Below are positions 34,601 to 48,300 of a DNA stretch of 64,000 bases, piece after piece. Below the pieces are notes generated by a model, which made no database searches, was not told the origin of the DNA, and saw nothing but the letters and a program-made list of their open reading frames with translations. The position numbers were made by a program, and so were the translations under genes. Origin of the DNA: Hymenopus coronatus (Eukaryota; Arthropoda; Insecta; Mantodea; Hymenopodidae); contig CM060882.1 of the NCBI GenBank assembly GCA_030762935.1, forward strand, positions 21,643,001-21,707,000. The letters run 5' to 3'. The stretch's first letter is position 1. The number at the start of each line of letters is the position of its first letter.

Positions 34601-35390
34601 TTGTAATCAGAGTTAGCTGAATACTCTTTGAGGAATAAAATACTTGTATTGTCCCATTTCAAGTGATTAACTTTCACTCAATACACTGTAGCACATCACC
34701 TAACAACCAAATGCACTTGCACAAGATTTTGAAGCCTCACACAGCGAACAGCAAATATACGCCCCACCCCTACCGACATAGTAGCCAGTTGGTCAAGTAT
34801 TGCTCACGCAGCATGTAAAAAAGTGATGAAGGCTATGTTACCCTGAGTACTCTTCCTTGTTCCTACAAACATTCTACCTTCATTCCCTCAAGAGTAACAT
34901 AATTGCCTGTGCAATTCTAGTATGATATAGTATAAGCAAGAAATTGGAGAAGGGTCCTTATGAAGTATGCACACCAGGTTTACATCTTTCCCATAATTGG
35001 CAACTCTGATTCTTTAGCTTTTGAAAATAATTTCCTGGCTGACAGCACAACTGCATACAAAATAGAGAATATGTTGTTTCTAAACCATTTATCTCACATG
35101 ATTATCCAAGTTATACGGCGTTAACAACATTCAAAGCATCACTAAACTACCCATTCTGAATTTTCCATTTGTCATTATTTCCTTTCAACATTGAATTTCT
35201 TAAGAGAATAGAAGTATGTCTAACATTCAACTTATCCTATGCTCATTGTATAAGAAATATCTTGAGAGACAAGATGCTGAAACATTTTTTTAAAAAATAT
35301 GTCAGTTTAATTACCTACCAATGTTTGATGGAAGTATATTATAATCAACAATGAATTTATAGTAAATGTAGTCCTCTTTCACTACTCTTT
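34601..35390. other. Unassigned intergenic sequence
   Basis: No recognisable feature. Confidence 0.4.
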
Positions 35391-35395
35391 CTCAG

Positions 35396-35572
35396 ATCCT
35401 CAATGCATATGGTATTGTTTTGGATGATAACATTGTTTCAAATGCTTCTCATACAATGACCTTGAGGGAATTTCATCCCAGCAGGCAACATCAGGATATG
35501 ATTGTACAGAGAGACCTGCAGCTGTGGACTCTCAATATGAGAGCTGCAAACAAAACTACTGGGGCATGCTAG
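35396..35572 (+). CDS. Possible terminal exon of an unidentified gene
   Basis: After a good polypyrimidine tract and acceptor (CTACTCTTTCTCAG) the frame is open for 58 codons to a TAG, reading ILNAYGIVLDDNIVSNASHT, TMTLREFHPSRQHQDMIVQR and DLQLWTLNMRAANKTTGAC. The composition looks protein-like rather than random. I do not recognise the family and no partner exon was found upstream. It lies about 740 bases from the parvin stop codon, converging with it. Confidence 0.35.
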   Translation: MLNAYGIVLDDNIVSNASHTMTLREFHPSRQHQDMIVQRDLQLWTLNMRAANKTTGAC

Positions 35573-35574
35573 TT

Positions 35575-36314
35575 GATCATATTAATACAATTTATAAAAC
35601 AGCTAATATATGCTCCTACTCATGCAGGTGATGTATTGAATTCCAGAGTTGGTTTCTTATATTTGGAAATTTTGTAATAATTTGTATTTATCTAACAAGA
35701 AAATATAATTTACCGTACCTTCATTGTTTTAAATAATTTTTACTTTGAGATATACATTATTATTTTGGTTGATTAAAGTTCTAGATGGTTTACACAAGCA
35801 TTCAATGAAACTTAAAATTATAAATTAATATCTTCTCAAATTGTTTTTATACCTCTTGATGTGCTTACAACTTGTAACAGTCACAGTATAAAATATTACA
35901 CAAATCATAATTAATGACAGAACTGTACTTGTCATTACAACACTCATGCTGGGAACCATAAATAAATATGTACTAGCAGAGAATATAGTTTGCTAATTAA
36001 AATATAAAATATATTACATATGGCTTTTATGTTGTTACAAAATAAATCTCTAAGATTAGTTTTCCTTTACGCTTTATAAAAATAGGAATTATGATTCCTT
36101 CTGTCTATGGGTTGCTTCTTTTAATAATACTTCATGCTATATATGTCATTACTCGAGTTAATAAGAAAATTGCAGAATATAAAATGCATAAGTATTAAAA
36201 TATAAAAGACAGGAAAATAATACTCTTGATTGGAGAACAGTTGGTAAACTATGACAGAAAGACTGGGAAGAATAACAAAGCATGTGATGACATTTCTGAG
36301 AGCATTATGCTTAA
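35575..36314 (-). other. Probable parvin 3' UTR and convergent intergenic region
   Basis: Follows the parvin stop. Several TTTATT (minus AATAAA) hexamers are candidates for polyadenylation, but none can be chosen from sequence alone. Confidence 0.4.
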
Positions 36315-36391
36315 CTAGCTCATATTCTTGTACTTGGTGAACAGGTTGTACAAAACGCGAAGTGTAGACTTCAAGTCCAAGTTGACAATAT
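36315..36391 (-). CDS. parvin: Parvin terminal exon
   Basis: Acceptor TTTTTCAG, then AT completing Asp, IVNLDLKSTLRVLYNLFTKY, KNMS and TAG. Too short for most ORF finders but unmistakable against the vertebrate parvin C-terminus. Confidence 0.95.
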
Positions 36392-39300
36392 CTGAAAAAT
36401 AAAACATCAATAGGTCAGTGTTTTAATAGTCTTATTCTAGATTACAGATTTGGTATCTAGCAACATTATTAAAGAGAAAGCAAAGCTGATGTGAGACAGG
36501 ATGATGATGATGATGATGAAACACTTAAACAGGTATACTTTTTTTTTTTTTACAGTGTTTAACACCCGCTTTTATTATTTATGACACCGCCGATATACTT
36601 TGCTTTTATATACTCACACATAAAATATGGGATAATACTGTGGGGAAATATTTCACAAAAGAAGTTTAGAAGATTTTTAAATTGCAAAAGAAAACAATTA
36701 GAATAATAGGTAACATAAATAGTAGACACATGTGCAGATTAAGTTTAAACAATTTGGTATACTGACTGTTTCTTGCATACATATTTATGAAACTACAAAA
36801 TATGTCTTAGAGAAAATGTACCAAAAAAGGATAAACGCATAATTTAAGAAACAATTATGATCATTTCAGATTAGTAATTAGTGGCACATTAAGCACATAT
36901 ATAAAAAATATGGGAAAAGAACTTTATAATAACCTACCCGAAGAAATAAAACTGTTAACTGATCTAACTGGGAAAGCAGTGAAAAGGTACTTAATGATAA
37001 ATGTATTTCATAATCTGGAGGAATTTTAAGTAGGGGGGATTTAATTAAGAAATGTTTACATGGATGAATAATAAATTGGAAAAAAAATCCTAAAAAAGGT
37101 TTTGTATCAGAACATTTTGTGTAGAAAGAGAATAATATTATAAACATATTTTTGTAATAAGAAAAGTAATTATTAATACATTAAAGCACGGGCGTTTCAG
37201 TAGCTGAAGAGCCAAGAAACCCAGGGTTTTTATGCCTACTTTGAGTTATTATTTACAGTAATCAATTAAATCTGCCGAAAAGTATTGGAGCAATCTAAAA
37301 GTATGGCATTCAAGGATTTCTCAACAAGTAAGAAAATAGTCATAAATTCCGTATTAATATTTTATTTTAAATTTACAACAAGTATCAAATATGCATTTGA
37401 AAAAAAACTGCATAAACCTGCTTACAATCCATTTATTCAAAGTTTGAAAAACTCTCCCTTGGAATCAGAATTTTCCACAGCTTCATTTGTATCCTGAACT
37501 TCAGCTTCAGTTCACAGAAATCGAGGAAAATGCATTTTAACATTTAAGAGCACAAATGTAACAAACATATCACCACCTTCAAAGAAAATGGCGCGACTAC
37601 CCAAGAGCAGCCAATATTACTAAATCTCCTAAAATTCCTAATACTAGTTAACTAAAGCAAGGACAGATGGCAGCACAAATCACACAATCAAACGATAACT
37701 GATATATGTTTTTTGCTGCATAGCCCAAGTCCGAGTTAAGGTCGTGGAAATGCATTAAAAGCATCAGAAATACCTGCCCAAGCTATGCTCCATCATCCTC
37801 CGCCGGGTTTGAACCCACGACCTTGGGTATGTGAAGTTAGCATGGTAACCATTACACCACAGAGGACGACTAAACACAAAGATTTTCATCAAATTCCTCA
37901 CTCCAAACTATTATTATTAATAATCAATTAATAAATAATAATAATAATAAGTTTAACATGTCTTCTGAGGATAAGGGAAACCCTTGTTTATAAAGTGACA
38001 CACATACAGTTGAACCTGTTTTATAAGTAACCCAGTTGTAAGTAATTCGAATTTATATCTAAATTTTCGTAGGCCCCAGCAAATGTAATTTAGAAGCCTG
38101 TTAACAGAACCTTATTTATATGTAATTTGCTATTATAGGTATTAAATTTCAGTGAAATACAACTGAGTTTTATGTAATTATAATGAGCATACGGCATACA
38201 CTGTCTCAAAAGAAACTTGAGGGTATTTTCCTTATCTCTGTTGACAAAGAAGCAAGTTGAGCGGGCGGCTTTCGGCCTCAGAAACAAAAGACAATAATAC
38301 GTTTGCTGGTAGAGTGCAACAATGCAGCAACAAACGAGAAGTAAAGATAAAAATGTTCAATTTATTTATCATTAAACAACAACAGTTCTCGGTTCCTTTT
38401 AATCAGCCATGGAGAACGAAAAAGGAAATGTTATAGTAAATTCATATGACAGGTGGAGCTTAATCCACACAAAACCAAAACCGGAGGATGCAAATTTCAA
38501 TACCTTTATGCATTTTGATGACAATCTAGCTGTGTGTGGGGAACTACAGGATGAGGAGATTATTGCTGATGTGTGCCAAAAACATGGTGGTGATCAAGAA
38601 AGTGGACCAGCTTCAAGCGACACTGACAGTAATGTGGATGACGACTCAAATCTTGAAATATCTAAGGTGAGTGAAGTGTTAAGTGCAATAAATGTGTGTA
38701 GGCGTTACATCGGTGCTAAAAGTGGTAGTGAAAAAGCTCTAAATTCTTTAATAACTTTATAAATGAGGTTTATGCACTTAGGTAAAGAAAAGTGAAACAA
38801 GCTACTAAATTAATTGATTTCTTTAAAGCAGGACCAAATTCAAAATATGTTTTCTTCATACGTATCTTTTTATTTGTAAAATTTTGCACATGTAGGACCA
38901 CTGTATTGCCTTTTTTACTTTCTCTATACAAACTATGTACATAGTGTACAGAGAAGGTATTGTATTGCACCCAAAAATTTGATACCAAGATTTCACCGGA
39001 AATATATGTTTTGGCACCCTCTGAATCCAAAAATAGCATTTTTAGAAAAATGTCCGTGTGTGTGTCTGTCTGTGAACAGCATAGCTCAAAAACGAAAAGA
39101 CCGTTAAATCCCAAACTTGGTATTTAAGTTTGGTATCTTCCAAGTGCGACACAAAGATTTTCAAAAAAATCTCCCCATCCCAAACTACCCTTTACATGGA
39201 ACTTTTTTCAAAAATTTTGATTTTCTTAAAAATGACTCCTACAATTTTGATTAAAATATAGTATATTAAAGATATTTACCTGAGAAATAAAATATATATC

Positions 39301-42300
39301 TTGAATTTTCTGGGAATAACCTCTGAAGAATACTTTATTCTGCATGAATTTTATGGAACTATGCATAACTGCTCAACCATAAGAGAATGACAAAAACTTA
39401 CCACACAAAAAAATGTAGAGCAGGTTAAAACACACAATTTATATTATATACTTTTTTCCATGGAGTTGATCGTTTTTGAGATATTCATTGATTATGGTTT
39501 CAGCTTTGAAAAACACTTTTCTCACATAGGAATTTGTCATCTCCTGTCCATTCAAACAAAGGAACTTCAGTCATAGCAACCAGCTTTTGACTATCACTTT
39601 AACCTAAGGTACTCCCTTATTTCGCTTCTACCTACAAGGAAGCAAGTAATAAGACTATTTCTGCCAATTTTTTCTAGATTAGCATGAAGTAAATAGAAGC
39701 ACAAGCTTTTTAACAATATTTTTTTACAGAGAGGTAGAGAAAATCATGTGAATGGAACATATCAGATTTTTTTTTTAATATGTATGATGCATTATCAAAA
39801 TCTCAGTTTTAAGTAATTCTGAGTTATAAGTTATCTTCTCTCGTTCCCTTGATCAGTCATACACTATTACAGTACAAAAAATTGCAAAGTATTATAAATG
39901 GTGAAATACTGACTTCAGATGACATCATGCAACCACCAATGGGAATGAAAGCAGACAAAGCAACAAGGGAATGGGGAGGAAGATATCTGACAAGAGTCAG
40001 TTGACGAATTAGCTGAGGATGAGGAAGATGTCTCCTTGAGATGTACTGTTATTGACAAGTGAGTGAAGCGAACATATTTTTAAAGGTTAATAGAATAATG
40101 TTAAGAACATTCTATTATTATGCTCCGCTGTTTTAAAGTTTTCTTTTTTGCTATTAATTCTATGCAACTCTCTCAGATTTTAAGTTTAAGGACTGTATGT
40201 GTAAGAATAATTTTTTCAATATTTAGTATTAGCATTATCTTAGATCGCTGAGATAAGAGTAAACCCTGGTAACTTGGTATCAATACCAGTTATCAAAGAC
40301 CCAATTGTTACAGGAAACAGGGAATCATTTTCCTTATATCCTTATCTCTTCCTGTATTACTTTTCCTTGTGAAAATACAAATGATAACAAAACACAATGA
40401 GTTGCAGATAATGTGCTTCCTACACATTCTAACTTGCATAACCCTCCATTCTTACTGCACTTTAAATGTTCTTGAATAATTCCATGATTTCCATTTCCTT
40501 TTTTAAACAGAAAATCCTGTTTCTGCAGCAGTTTTTCAAAATTATGGAGGTCTATCCTGCTTATTTCAGACAATTTTGAGTGATTTCTGCAGTTATTACT
40601 TCCTCCACCATATACAAGCATTCCATCCAAATATTTAATACCAGTCATTGGAAAAATAAGTTTGAATAAAATGCTTTAGAAAAAATATGTGTGTCTGTGA
40701 AGAGATGTAAAAAAAATCTGATGTTTCATTCACATGATTTTCTCTACCTATTCTGTAACAAACCTTTCTTACAAAAGCTTATTCTTCTATCTACTTCATG
40801 CTAATCAAGTTAAACATTAGCAGAAATGGCCTTATTAATTAGTTCTTTATAAATAGAATGGAAATAACAGAATACATTAGGATAAAACAATAATAAAATC
40901 TCCTAAAAGCTGGTTGCTATGTGAATGAAATCTGGTTTTCTAGGAGTAGAACAAAAGAAACACGAATGACAAATTCTTGTTTGAGAAAAGTTTAAGTGTT
41001 TTAAAATAGAGTGTTTTCAAAAATTGTAACTCCACAAAAAAAAAAAAAAAAAAATAATAATAATAAATGACATAAATAACTGAAAATGACATAAATTGTG
41101 TTTTAAGAGATCTACAGTTTTCTGTATAGTAAGTATTTGTCTATCTCTTATAGTTGATTTATGCAAAAGTCATCCAGAATAAAGAGATCTTCAGAATGTA
41201 TTCCCAGAAAGTTCATGATATATATTTTATTTGCTATGTGAATATCTTTAATATAGAATATTTTAATCAAAATCGTTAGAGCCCTTTTTAAGAAAATTCA
41301 AAATTTTCGAAAATGTTTCCAGGTAAAGAATTGCTTTGCCTTGAAAATCTTCCATGTCACATCCTTGGAAATGCTGAACTTTAATTATCAAGTTTGGTAT
41401 TTAACAGACTTGTAATTTTTGAGTTATGCTGTCCATACACACAGACCTTTTCTAAAAAAGCTTTTTTTGATTCAGGGGTCCTCAAAATGTGTGTCTGGTG
41501 AAATCTCGGTATCCAATTTTTGGATGGAATACAATACCTTCTCTATTATGTACATTGTGCGTAAGTACAATGCACTAGAACAAATAAAAACCAAAAGTCA
41601 GTAAGTACCATATTTTGTATTTAATTCAGTAACTTCCAAAGATGCAACAGAAAAATTCCCCCCCTCCAAAATACCATTTACATGGAAGATTTTTTGAAAT
41701 TTTAAATTTTCTCAAAAATAGCTGTAATGATTTTGATTAGAATACCATGGATTAAAAATATTTTCTGGAAGTAACCTAAAGCCCTCTTCATTCTGAATGA
41801 TTTTTGCATAATGTTAAACCATAAGAGGTAGACAAAATCTTACAGCACAAAAAGCTGTAGACAGCATTAAAACCCCCAATTTATGGTATCATATATTTTT
41901 TGGTGGAATTAGCCATTTCTGAGATAATACTTCTGGTTTATATTTTACAATATTTATATTTTTCTTAAATGAAAAGTCATCATTTATTTTTCTTTCTTTT
42001 ATCATCCTGGCCATGCAAATAGAATGGAATTTCGAGGCCATTGCATAGTGATCAGCTATTAAAAGATTTGACTATTGCTTTGGCATAGTTCCCTTGTTCC
42101 CCTTGAATCTCCATGGAAATAATATACCTATAATAAAACCATTTTTGCTAATGTTTATCTTGATTAGCATGAAGTAGATAGAAGAATAAGCTTTTGCCTA
42201 TTTTTGACTCGTGGCTGGTCGGCAGGAGGTAGCTGCGTGTGCACAGTGCTTCTAACTGGTCCTGGCTGCTGCTTTTCTTGCGTTAGTGTGAAACTCAATG

Positions 42301-45300
42301 AGATAGGACAAAACTTGGAACATAACCCAAGAAAATCTCTGTCTCTGGGTAAGAGACAGGAAATGGCAGTTTCACAACTCTCGGCTTGGAAAGCCACTAA
42401 AATTTTGAAATTAAAACCTTATAAAATAATCATAGTTCAGGAATTACAACCATGTGATACTGAGAGTAGAGGAAATTTCTGCAATTGGGTGTTGGGTAAA
42501 GTTAATGTTGGCTCTATAGACCCAAAGTTAATTTTCTTCACAAACAAAGCATGGTTTTATTTAAATGGACATGTATCAACACAAAACAACAGATATTGGA
42601 GTACAGAAAAACCCAATATTGTGCTCAAAATGCCAGTGCATGACTAGAAAATTGTGCAATGTACCGAATTATAGGGTCTATATGCTTTGATACAGTTAAT
42701 GGACAGGGTTACAATAATCAAACCATTCTTGGAATATTTGTGTGACATTGAGTGCATGCAGGCAGATTTTCAACAAGACTCTGCTACAGCATATACAGCT
42801 GATCTCTTGTTGAAATTAATTGAGGAAATTTTTGAAGATAGGGTCATAAGTTAAGGACTACGGCCACAGCACTTCCCGAACCTTATTTATGGGGGTGCTT
42901 AAAAAAATAGTGTACAACCCACATAGGTTGGAAGAACTGAAAGATAATATCAGAAGAGAAATTACTGCAACTTCAGAAGAAGAATTAATGGAAAGTTTCT
43001 TAAAAAGTGTGAGAGATGTGTGGCAGCACAAGGGCATCATTTCCAATATAAAGTATGTGGTTACTGCATGAGCTTGAGTTGTCTACTTGAGCTCAGGATC
43101 TGTGAATATTTAATATGCCCAGCAGCAGCATGTGTCCTGAAGCAACTGGCCAGCCGGCCAAGAGTCAAAAATGACTGTGTATATATATTTTATGAGTCGT
43201 CTCCTTAGCATGGTGGTAGTGCAGCTGTTTGCCAAGCGGGAGATGGGTTCGATTCCCAAAACCTGTTCCGAGACACACTCAGCCTCGAGAGGTCCCTGGA
43301 GGACCAATTGAGAAGTAGAGATGACGAAGACCGCTTTAACCAGCCAGGAGGGACTCGAGGTGCTGATCATGTCTCACCCTCCAGCACTGCACCCCTTTGA
43401 ACCAAAATGGGGAATGCAGCAGCCGGGCAGTAGGCCAAGGTGCCTTTCATGCCATTGAGTTACATAATTAATCTTTCATATGTTGGCGACATTGCCAACT
43501 TTGTTATTTATAAAAACCACCTGTAGAGTAGTTTCTCTTTCTGTTGCAGTGTGCATTTAGGATGGAATAGTGGTAAAGTTGGCTCTTCTAGGATGCCAAG
43601 CTTGGCCCCACGCCATGTTATGTAAAAAAATAACAATAATAACTGTGTCTATTCAGAAGTATTAGTCTTTAAATGAATAGATTAGTTAACCTATCCATGT
43701 CCCTTTACTGGATTATGTAGGCTATTTTCCCTGTGTTAAAATATGGAATAGAGCTGAGTTACCATATGCACACCTAACTGTAGTGAAAAGTACATTTTCC
43801 CTAACCCATCCTCTAATAGCCAAGCGAGTTTCTTGAATAATAACAGTATGTGTGACTATATATATGGGCCATGCCGCTGGCCGAGTGGTTAGACCACTTG
43901 CCTCTCACCTAGATGGCCACGGTTCGATCCTAATCGACCGCATGTGAGATTTGTGGTGGACAAAGGGGTACTGGAGCGGGCTTACTCCGGTTTCCCCCGC
44001 CATCGCATTCCACTGGTGCTCCATCATCATTCATGTATCATCAGTGTCACCGCCTGTGGTGCCATGAGTAGTTAAAGCGGGTGTTAAACACTACCAAAAA
44101 AAAAATATATATATATATTTATTTTGTACACGGCTAGTGGAAAATAAATCTCAAAACGGAGCTATTTCCTATGTTAAACAGTGCTTTAAATTGGAAAACT
44201 GCCTAATGTGGAACATTTTGGGGAGTAGTTTGCATAAATAGCCTAAGGCAGATAATTATGTATGTGCATTATACATGATATGTGATAAATTTTTAGTGAT
44301 AAGAGTTCATTTTGAATGGCACTGAAGTTGAATGGCAATATTTAGGTTATTAAGTGTTACATCAGATATTATGGATATGATAGTTGCTTTAGAGTCAGAT
44401 AATAACACTACTTTTTCAAATATATTTATATAATATAGAAGGTTTTGTAAGCTCTGAAGTATTGCCGAAATCTCTCCATAAAAAATTGTGGTGTTTAAAC
44501 TTAATCTTTTGTAGAAAGAGAAGAGAGGGCATATTGCACCTGCGCCAGTACCACTGTTATTTGGTAAGCTGGAACCGTCCATATAAACATGTAGCCATTC
44601 ATTGGTAAGTTATCTTAAATTTATTATTTCTAGTGTCATTTGTTTCAGAACACATGAAGAGGTTTCAGATTTTGTAAATTCTTCAGCTAAGTGTAGGTAG
44701 TGTTCAATATCAAATAGTTCTAATGGGTTAATATTTGTTTAAGTAAGGTAGTTTTAATCTATGTTTGATTTCTTTGACTTTAGTGAGGAAACTTTGTTGA
44801 GTTTTTAGGTTTACTTTACTTTTCTTTTTTCCCCAGTCATTATAAGGTAGTATGATTAAACAAATCAAACTGATTCTACTTAAATGTAAACAAGTAAAAA
44901 GACCATTTCTACTATCTTTTCTTGATTAGCATGAAGTAAATAGACAAAGTTTTTAACATTAATTTGTAGCATACACACAGAGAAAGTCATGTGAATGGAA
45001 CACATCAGATTATATACATAATTTTTTGTTTTTGTACAGAACAGTGTTGATTTGTTATAATGTTAATTTCTTATGTTTTTCAATTTTTTGTCAATTATGT
45101 CAAAGTTGAAACCGTTGACTGAGGCTATGTGTCTTAATTGGAGGTATTCTGTGTTGTATTCTTTTGGACTGAGTAGGATGCTGAGGAGTCTGTGTACTGA
45201 GCTGTTGAAGATTGCATGTTTGTGAAGTGCCAGGTTGAAAGTATTCCTGTGTGTGTGTGTGTGTGTGTGCGTGCGTGCATGCGTGGTCTCCCTGTAGATG

Positions 45301-48300
45301 CCATATGTGATCTTTTGTTCTTCTCGTGTTAACTTTAGGTCCAGGTATGGTAGAATTTGGTCTTTTTCTGTTTCCATTGTGAACTGTATATGTCTGTTTT
45401 GTAGGTTTAGCAATTTTAGAGAATCTTCTGCTAATTTTTTGGGGACCACCACAAAAACATCATCCACATATCTAACCAGTTTTTGAACATAATAAAAAAA
45501 CTGGAGATTATATGAACTAGGCAAACCTCAGGCTTAGTGATAGGAAACCCACTTTCGCCCTTTTTAGCAAATCTGTTCCTGGGACAACTTGAAGTTCAAC
45601 AAGGAAACAAGGTTAAAATAACATTTCAGACACATGAAACAAAAGCAGATGGATAAATCAGCAGTAGCACACCAGTTTTGGACATCACATCATGAAATGG
45701 AAAATGACAAAGTTACTTAAACCTGTGACCAACCCGGCAGCACTCACAGTTTGGGAGAATATTTTCATCATACACACAAAGGCTGACTCATGAATTTTGA
45801 AATACTGCCACAAGTGTACAAATTCTGCAGAGAACACCAGATGCCTCCAACATAGCGGACCACAGAATACAACTCCCAACCATCAGTCGCCCTTCAACTG
45901 AAGAAGAGGGCAGACTTCCTTGAAATATGTTTTGTAAATTTCATTTTAAGTGGGGTGAGTGTCACTATCCTGACTCATGCTATTATACCTTCATTTGTTC
46001 ACATCAAAATACTGACTGTGTGAGCTGTTGCAGGGTATAGTTTTAAAAGCCAAAATTATACTCCTGTTTGTTAACTCTCTAAAAAAAAGATGGGCAAATT
46101 GTAATCACATATATACAGGCGTCAACTGTAGAGTCAAAAAAACGGGTTCTAACTCTTTCTCTGCTTCATGGCGCACCAATTAAACACATGCTGTGCAGAA
46201 GAAAACATACTGAGACATAATATACTTTGTGACTAAGTATGGGACAAATTAATAAATAATTCATAATCAGTAATCTACACCATATCATTGTCAATGCAAT
46301 ACTGCATTTCCAGAGCAGAGTAAAATTGATCAGAAGCAAGACATTTATAGCAACAGTGCAGAAGCATGTATCTACATGCCCAGTGGATAAACACTGCTCA
46401 GCTAGCTCTCAGTTCATTGGCTCTCCCAGTACGAAGGTTGGCTAATAAGTCCCTCACACAGATATGGCACCACTAGGCCAGTTAGACGGTAGCATCGTAT
46501 AGTTCAACTCTAGACTAGCTTGTATCCAAGTCAATCACTTGTTTAATTTTTGAATAGCAAGACAACTTTAGAGTTTTCATGAAAATGGAGGATTTGGAAA
46601 AACGAGCAGTGATTAAATACTTCCATTTGAAAGGCTTAACACCTAAAGAAATCAAGGAGGAAATGGACAGTACATTGAAAGACTCTGCCCCTTCATATTC
46701 AATGATTAAAAGGTGGGTTGCAGAGTTTAAAATTGGACGTACGAGCACCAGTGATGAGCCTCGCTCTGGATGCCCTGTTGAAGTGACAACTCCAGAGATC
46801 ATTGAAAAAATTAATCGTTTAGTACTGGAGGACCGCAGATTAAAGATGTGTAAGATAGCAGAGGCTGTAAACATATTAAAAGAATGTGCATGTAATATCT
46901 TAAGTAATGTTTTGGGCTTTCACAAGGTCTGTGCAAGATGGGTGACACATTTGTTGACACCTGATCAAAAGTTGCAAAGAAAACTGTTTCTGTAAAGAAT
47001 GTGGAGCTCTACCGTAAAAATCCCAGTGAATTTTTGAGACAGCTTATTACCATGGATAAAACTTGGATACATCACCACGCTGCAGAAATTTTTTTTTTGT
47101 ACTTTAACGTCCTTTAACCTGGTTGGTCATATCGGACAATGAATGAAATTGGTGAAATGATGCTCAAATGATCTCGGGGTCCATGGAGCTTAAAGTTACC
47201 TGACATTCGTCCCACAGAGAATTATGTTTACTGATTACTTGGAAAAGGGTAAAAGTATCACTGGTGACTACTACACAAGCTTACTGCAACGTTTGAGCTA
47301 TGAGGTGAAAAAAAAAGACCTCATTTGGCAAAAAAAAATCTTGTTACATCACGACAATGCTCTGGCCCGTCATTCAGTCATCACAATAGGGAAAATGTGC
47401 AAATTAAAGTTGAACATCCACCCTATTTGCCAGATCTAGCACCCAGTGACTACCAGCTGTTCCCAAACCTCAAAAAATTTCTTGGAGGACCAAGATTTCA
47501 CAGCAACAAGGAGGTCATTGATGTGGTAAATAGCTATTTTGAGAACCTTGATAAATCGCACTACAGAGATGGTTTAATTAAATTAGAACACTGATATGAC
47601 AAATGTATTGAGGCTAATCTGAATATTATGTTGAGAAATAAAGCAAAAACCATTTTTTTAAATGCTGTTTTCGTTGAGAGGCAGGGGCTTATCAGGCCCG
47701 CCCCTAGTATAAAGAAGCTTTAAAAGTAAACGTTGGTGTTAGTACTCTGAGCATATTGTTATAGCTCCACTACTGGAAATGTAGAGATGCTTGATTTCAC
47801 CACTCCCCATCTTGCCTCATATACCCTCCACATTCCAAATAACCCCATTAAAGACCTTACTTATTAGGAACCTTTTGTTTTGAATTGAAACTGGTTCTAA
47901 CCTGGCCCCACCATGCACCACTCTTTTTTCTTCTTCTTCCCTCAAAACAATCTCCACTTGCATTACACTGCCACTTGGAGCTGACACTACACTCAAATTG
48001 TCTTGGCGCGAAACATCTAATCCTGCTGTCACACCTTCCGCTAGCTTTCTTGATCCTTCTCTCATCTATTATGGCAGGGAAACAAGCTGCAATGGTGTTG
48101 CCATCTCCTGTTCCAATCGCTATTCATGTTTATTCACACTCTTCCCCTCTCTTCTCTTCTGATGTCACTCCTTGACTTTCCTACGTCATCTTCCATCTGC
48201 CAACAATAAGAACCTCTTCTCTCCTCACTACCACTTCTCATTGCTCTCCAATCTCTCATTTCCTGGCCGTACGCTTCCTATGTAGAATTCTGCTGACCAA

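Noticed and set aside
40334..40648. 104-codon minus-strand ORF in the parvin intron
   Set aside because: No recognisable domain or splice context; likely chance or unidentified repeat.
45890..45930. Fourth hammerhead-like motif
   Set aside because: CTGAAGA and GAAAT are present but the stem needs several wobble or mismatched pairs, so it is not distinguishable from chance.
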